DNA from: Flavihumibacter fluminis
GTDB lineage: Bacteria > Bacteroidota > Bacteroidia > Chitinophagales > Chitinophagaceae
Length of the DNA stretch: 64,000 bases
Direction: 5' to 3'
Assembly (NCBI RefSeq): GCF_021491375.1
Contig: NZ_JAKEVY010000003.1
Location: 682,001-746,000 of the forward strand
How positions within the stretch are numbered: position 1 is the stretch's first letter; each line of letters begins with the position of its first letter. Made by a program: the position numbers and the translations under genes. Shown piece after piece: positions 60,775 to 64,000 of the stretch. The notes below the pieces were generated by a model that saw only the letters and a program-made list of their open reading frames with translations, did no database searches and was not told the origin of the DNA.

Positions 60775-62229
60775 ATGTTGAGAAGATCAGTTTGCTGGAT
60801 GCTGGCAAGGCATACTTTTTTTTTATCCGCAATTAGCAATCGACCGGTTCAGTTCCTGATAGGACTTATATTGTTATTGTTGTTGTATGCAAACATAAGC
60901 TCCTCTACCCAGTATCGGCAGCAGATTACAACCCAAAACTATTACCGCGAACTGGTTCGCAATCATTGGGAAGAAATGCCGGATAAACATCCGCATCGGA
61001 TGGCACACTATGGATACATTGCCTTTCGTTCGATTGATCCCCTGAGTTTGTTTGACAGAGGCATAGATAATTATGCTGGCAACGCCATTTTTTTGGAAGC
61101 GCATAAACAGAACACTGTCAATTTTTCAGAAGCAGGACTTAGTACCGGTTTACTTCGGTTTGGAGAAATCACGCAATCGATGGTATTACAATTACTGGTT
61201 CCCTTGTTGATGTTTTTTATTGGGTTTGGTGCCATTGCTGCAGATCGGGAAAACGGTACCCTGAAAATACTTTTTAGTCAGGGTACAAGCTGGAAAGAAT
61301 TGCTGCTAGGAAAAAGTTTGGGACTCTGGCTAATTGGAATATTGTTCTTACTGGTTGGTATGTTATTGCTGGTTGGTACATCCCTTTTTATTCCGGAATT
61401 GGAAATGAATTCCGATTGGTGGGTTCGTGTTCTGGTGTTACTGCTTCTATACAGTATCTATTTTTGGATTATAGCTGCCATTACAAGTTGGGTTTCTGCT
61501 AGTTCAAAATCGGCAAAGCTTGCGCTGGTTTCATTGATTGGTATTTGGTTGTTGATGGGAATTATTTTGCCTCGTGCCATACAATCGGGTGCATCCTGGG
61601 TATTCCCAGCACCTTCTAAAATACATTTTGATTCAATGGTTGAACAGGAGCTCATTAAAAAAGGCGATAGCCACGATCCTAATGATCCTTATTACAAAGC
61701 TCTGAAAGATTCCGTATTACGTGCGCACAATGTTAGCACAATAGAAGAGTTGCCTTTTAATTATAGTGGTTTTCAGATGAAAGAAGGGGAACGTATCAGC
61801 ACTGAACTGTACAACAAACAGATGGCTGTTCTCATGGGTATTTATAAAAAACAGAATAACCTAAGCAGTTTGACTGGTTGGGTGAATCCATTTGTCCCAA
61901 TCCGGTTGTGCTCTATGTCATTTGCCGGCACTGATTTTTCATCTTATACAAGGTTTCAGGAAGAAGCAGAGAGCTATCGCTACCGGTTGGCCCAACAGAT
62001 GAATGACTGGCAGATTCAGTATATCTCAAATAAAAAACCAACACCTGGAGAAAAGGGTCCGGCTATTAGTCGCGATTTCTGGAAAGTATTTCCTGAATTC
62101 ACGTATCCCTCTACCAGCTGGAAACAGGGGCTTAATGAAGCTGGCTATTCGGTGCTGATGCTGCTAGCCTGGTTCCTTTTTTCCCTTTGGTTGCTGATTT
62201 TCCGTTCACAAAAATTAAATGCCCTCTAA
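60775..62229 (+). CDS. ABC-2 permease, DUF3526-like (first of two)
   Basis: This 484-residue membrane protein has an N-terminal helix (FLIGLILLLLLYANI), a soluble loop of about 110 residues, and a cluster of about five helices (VLQLLVPLLMFFIGFGAIAADRENGTLKILFSQG is the typical ABC-2 core). A second large soluble part and a final helix follow. The form is that of DUF3526 permeases. It starts 10 bases after the receptor and is followed after three bases by its partner. Confidence 0.8.
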   Translation: MLRRSVCWMLARHTFFLSAISNRPVQFLIGLILLLLLYANISSSTQYRQQITTQNYYRELVRNHWEEMPDKHPHRMAHYGYIAFRSIDPLSLFDRGIDNYAGNAIFLEAHKQNTVNFSEAGLSTGLLRFGEITQSMVLQLLVPLLMFFIGFGAIAADRENGTLKILFSQGTSWKELLLGKSLGLWLIGILFLLVGMLLLVGTSLFIPELEMNSDWWVRVLVLLLLYSIYFWIIAAITSWVSASSKSAKLALVSLIGIWLLMGIILPRAIQSGASWVFPAPSKIHFDSMVEQELIKKGDSHDPNDPYYKALKDSVLRAHNVSTIEELPFNYSGFQMKEGERISTELYNKQMAVLMGIYKKQNNLSSLTGWVNPFVPIRLCSMSFAGTDFSSYTRFQEEAESYRYRLAQQMNDWQIQYISNKKPTPGEKGPAISRDFWKVFPEFTYPSTSWKQGLNEAGYSVLMLLAWFLFSLWLLIFRSQKLNAL

Positions 62230-62232
62230 ACG

Positions 62233-63576
62233 ATGTGGAAGCTTTGTATAAAAAACTTTGTTCGGACCTCCGTCGCCCAGGTAGGTATATCCGCCGTTTT
62301 AATTGCTGGTATCATCAGTTTGCTGATTGGAAGACAGCACCTGGTTAAACAACAGGAAGCAGTTAAGCAAACAATGGTTGCTCAAAACGAGCACATTAAT
62401 CGAAATAAAGAGTTTTTTTCCGCTGAACTTGGATTGCTGTTTTATTATCTGAAGTTCAGTCTTGTCAATGAGTTGGATCCCATAAATGGCCTGAGCATTG
62501 GGCAGCGGGATGTAAATCCTTCTATCCAAAGTGTTACAATCCGGAACCTGGAGAACCAGCGTTATGATACTGACCTGTACAATCCGAATGTATTGCATGC
62601 GGGGAATCTTGATCTGAGTTTTGTTTTACTCTACTTATTCCCATTATTAATCATAGCATCCTGTTATTCTGTTTTGTCGGCAGACCAGGAAGCCGGTACC
62701 TGGAATATGACCCGGGTGCAAGCCCGAAAACCTGCTGCTTTACTTTGGAAAAGCATCGTAATCCGTATGGGCTTTATGTTCTCCTTATTTTTTGTTTTGA
62801 TCGGCCTTGCTTTTGTTTTATTACCCTTATCCATTAATTACAGGATTTTGCTGTTTGTAGGAACAGGGATGGCTTATTTGTTATTTTGGTTTGGCCTTTG
62901 TGCATTCATTATTTCATTGAATAAAAATTCCAGTACGAATGCAATGCTTTTATTGAGCTGCTGGATTTTGTTAGCCATCATTTTACCTGCAGCGGTTAAC
63001 AACTACCTGACCTCCCGCTATCCGGTACCTGAAGCATTATCCACGATGGTAGAACAACGGGAAGCCTATCACGAAAAATGGGATATGGAAAAGACGCCCA
63101 CATTGAAGGCTTTTTACAAGGTTTATCCGGAATATGAAAAATACGGATATCCGCAGGAAAACTTCAGCTGGCTTTGGTATTATGCAATGCAACATTTAGG
63201 TGATGAGGAGTCTAAAGAGCAAAGCGCATCCTTCATGAACAAATTGGCTAAACGGGAAGCTGCTGCCCGATCCATTTCTTTCTTTATACCAACCCTTCAT
63301 ACACAACATCAGTTTAATTCATTGGCTAAAGCCGGATTGGAAAATCATTTGTTGTTTCTGAAGCAAACTGCAAATTTTCATGAGTCTTTAAGAAAACAGG
63401 TTTACCCGCTGATCTTCGAAAACAGGCAGGTCGATGAAGTGAATTGGAAAGCGTTATCGGTTCAGAAATTTGAGGAAAATCAACATAATGATTGGGTGCC
63501 GGTCTTCCTTCCCTTCCTGGTTTTCATCCTGGGATTATTTGGAATCAGTTGGAAAAGATTGCATTCAATGGTATAA
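62233..63576 (+). CDS. ABC-2 permease, DUF3526-like (second of two)
   Basis: This 447-residue membrane protein has the same layout as the preceding one: an N-terminal helix ([17 protein letters not shown]), an outside loop and a helix cluster ([31 protein letters not shown]). A large soluble domain and a C-terminal helix follow. The two probably form a heterodimer with the ATPase at 57572. Substrate unknown; context suggests a metal complex or its export partner. Confidence 0.8.
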   Translation: MWKLCIKNFVRTSVAQVGISAVLIAGIISLLIGRQHLVKQQEAVKQTMVAQNEHINRNKEFFSAELGLLFYYLKFSLVNELDPINGLSIGQRDVNPSIQSVTIRNLENQRYDTDLYNPNVLHAGNLDLSFVLLYLFPLLIIASCYSVLSADQEAGTWNMTRVQARKPAALLWKSIVIRMGFMFSLFFVLIGLAFVLLPLSINYRILLFVGTGMAYLLFWFGLCAFIISLNKNSSTNAMLLLSCWILLAIILPAAVNNYLTSRYPVPEALSTMVEQREAYHEKWDMEKTPTLKAFYKVYPEYEKYGYPQENFSWLWYYAMQHLGDEESKEQSASFMNKLAKREAAARSISFFIPTLHTQHQFNSLAKAGLENHLLFLKQTANFHESLRKQVYPLIFENRQVDEVNWKALSVQKFEENQHNDWVPVFLPFLVFILGLFGISWKRLHSMV

Positions 63577-63592
63577 GTATAAAAATCTAATT

Positions 63593-64000
63593 ATGAATAA
63601 AAAATTACCGGTAACCGTGTTAAGTGGATTCCTGGGTGCAGGAAAAACTACGTTATTGAATCATGTTCTCAAAAATAAAGAAGGACTTAAAGTTGCTGTT
63701 ATTGTAAATGACATGAGCGAAGTGAATATTGACGCGCAATGGGTAAAGAATGAAGAGACACTTCATAAAACAGAAGAAAAGCTGGTCGAAATGAGTAATG
63801 GTTGTATTTGTTGCACGTTGAGGGAAGACTTACTGATTGAAGTTGAGAAGCTGGCTACGGAAAATCGTTTTGACTACCTGTTAATTGAAAGCACAGGCAT
63901 AAGTGAACCTTTACCGGTTGCTCAAACCTTCAGTTACCAGGATGAACAAAGTGGAATTGATCTGGGTCGCATTGCCCGGCTGGATACCCTGGTAACCGTA
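63593..64000 (+). CDS. CobW/COG0523 family GTPase (3' end beyond window)
   Basis: 136 residues are visible. They start with Walker A ([22 protein letters not shown]), then SEVNIDA and the metal-binding [12 protein letters not shown] (CxCC), with [14 protein letters not shown]0523 proteins are GTP-driven metal chaperones, many of them for zinc under zinc shortage. It is 16 bases behind the second permease and continues beyond the window. Confidence 0.92.
   Translation, partial: MNKKLPVTVLSGFLGAGKTTLLNHVLKNKEGLKVAVIVNDMSEVNIDAQWVKNEETLHKTEEKLVEMSNGCICCTLREDLLIEVEKLATENRFDYLLIESTGISEPLPVAQTFSYQDEQSGIDLGRIARLDTLVTV

Overview
This 64 kb window is a chromosomal segment of a Bacteroidota bacterium, most likely a member of the Chitinophagaceae or a close relative; the genus cannot be read from the sequence. 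The evidence is a SusC/SusD/SusE/SusF-type starch locus, a type IX secretion sorting domain on the amylase, a methionine synthase split over two genes, a short THX ribosomal protein, and many promoters with the Bacteroidota -7 box TAnnTTTG. Most of the window is ordinary core genome. One accessory island follows a tRNA-Arg gene.

Layout. Positions 1-2950 (minus) hold a TetR regulator followed by paaE, paaA and paaB of the phenylacetyl-CoA epoxidase, with two matching inverted repeats that look like TetR operators. Positions 3101-12288 hold a PfkB sugar kinase, a secreted lamin-tail protein, asd behind what looks like a complete transcription attenuator, a DUF2461 gene, a UbiD-type decarboxylase, a free-standing NUMOD4/HNH-like protein and ligA. 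Positions 12329-22814 are a starch utilisation locus: secreted GH13 amylase, Nudix-HTH regulator, SusC, SusD and two SusE/F-type starch-binding lipoproteins, linked by three copies of a 17-bp operator-like palindrome. Positions 22839-43023 are housekeeping: HD hydrolase, rplM-rpsI-rpsB-tsf, an ABC exporter, pyrH, pdxH, THX, HU, exonuclease III, LOG, a CPBP protease, an SMR exporter, split metH behind a structured leader, recR and several small or envelope proteins.

The island (43118 to about 50329) starts at tRNA-Arg(CCT). It carries a 1122-residue primase-helicase protein of the predicted TOTE conflict type, an AbiEi/AbiEii type IV toxin-antitoxin pair behind a 23-bp inverted repeat, the 5' stump of a PLD-type helicase, and an IS701-like element that cut it. 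After it come two paralogous small genes, NADP-isocitrate dehydrogenase, an MBL-fold hydrolase, a lipoprotein, a LacI regulator and an MFS exporter with a perfect 18-bp LacI-type palindrome.

The right end (56447 to the edge) is a tightly packed plus-strand cluster: VanX-like dipeptidase, a small His/Cys-rich membrane protein, ABC ATPase, TonB-dependent receptor, two ABC-2 permeases and a CobW/COG0523 GTPase. It looks like a metal (possibly zinc) acquisition unit, with a Fur-family-like dyad overlapping the first start codon.

The most interesting new reading is the asd leader (5790-5946). It has a promoter, a 20-codon peptide whose first 12 residues are Met, Ile, Thr or Lys in 11 positions, and mutually exclusive antiterminator and terminator hairpins. 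This is the logic of E. coli thrL applied to the first committed aspartate-family gene.
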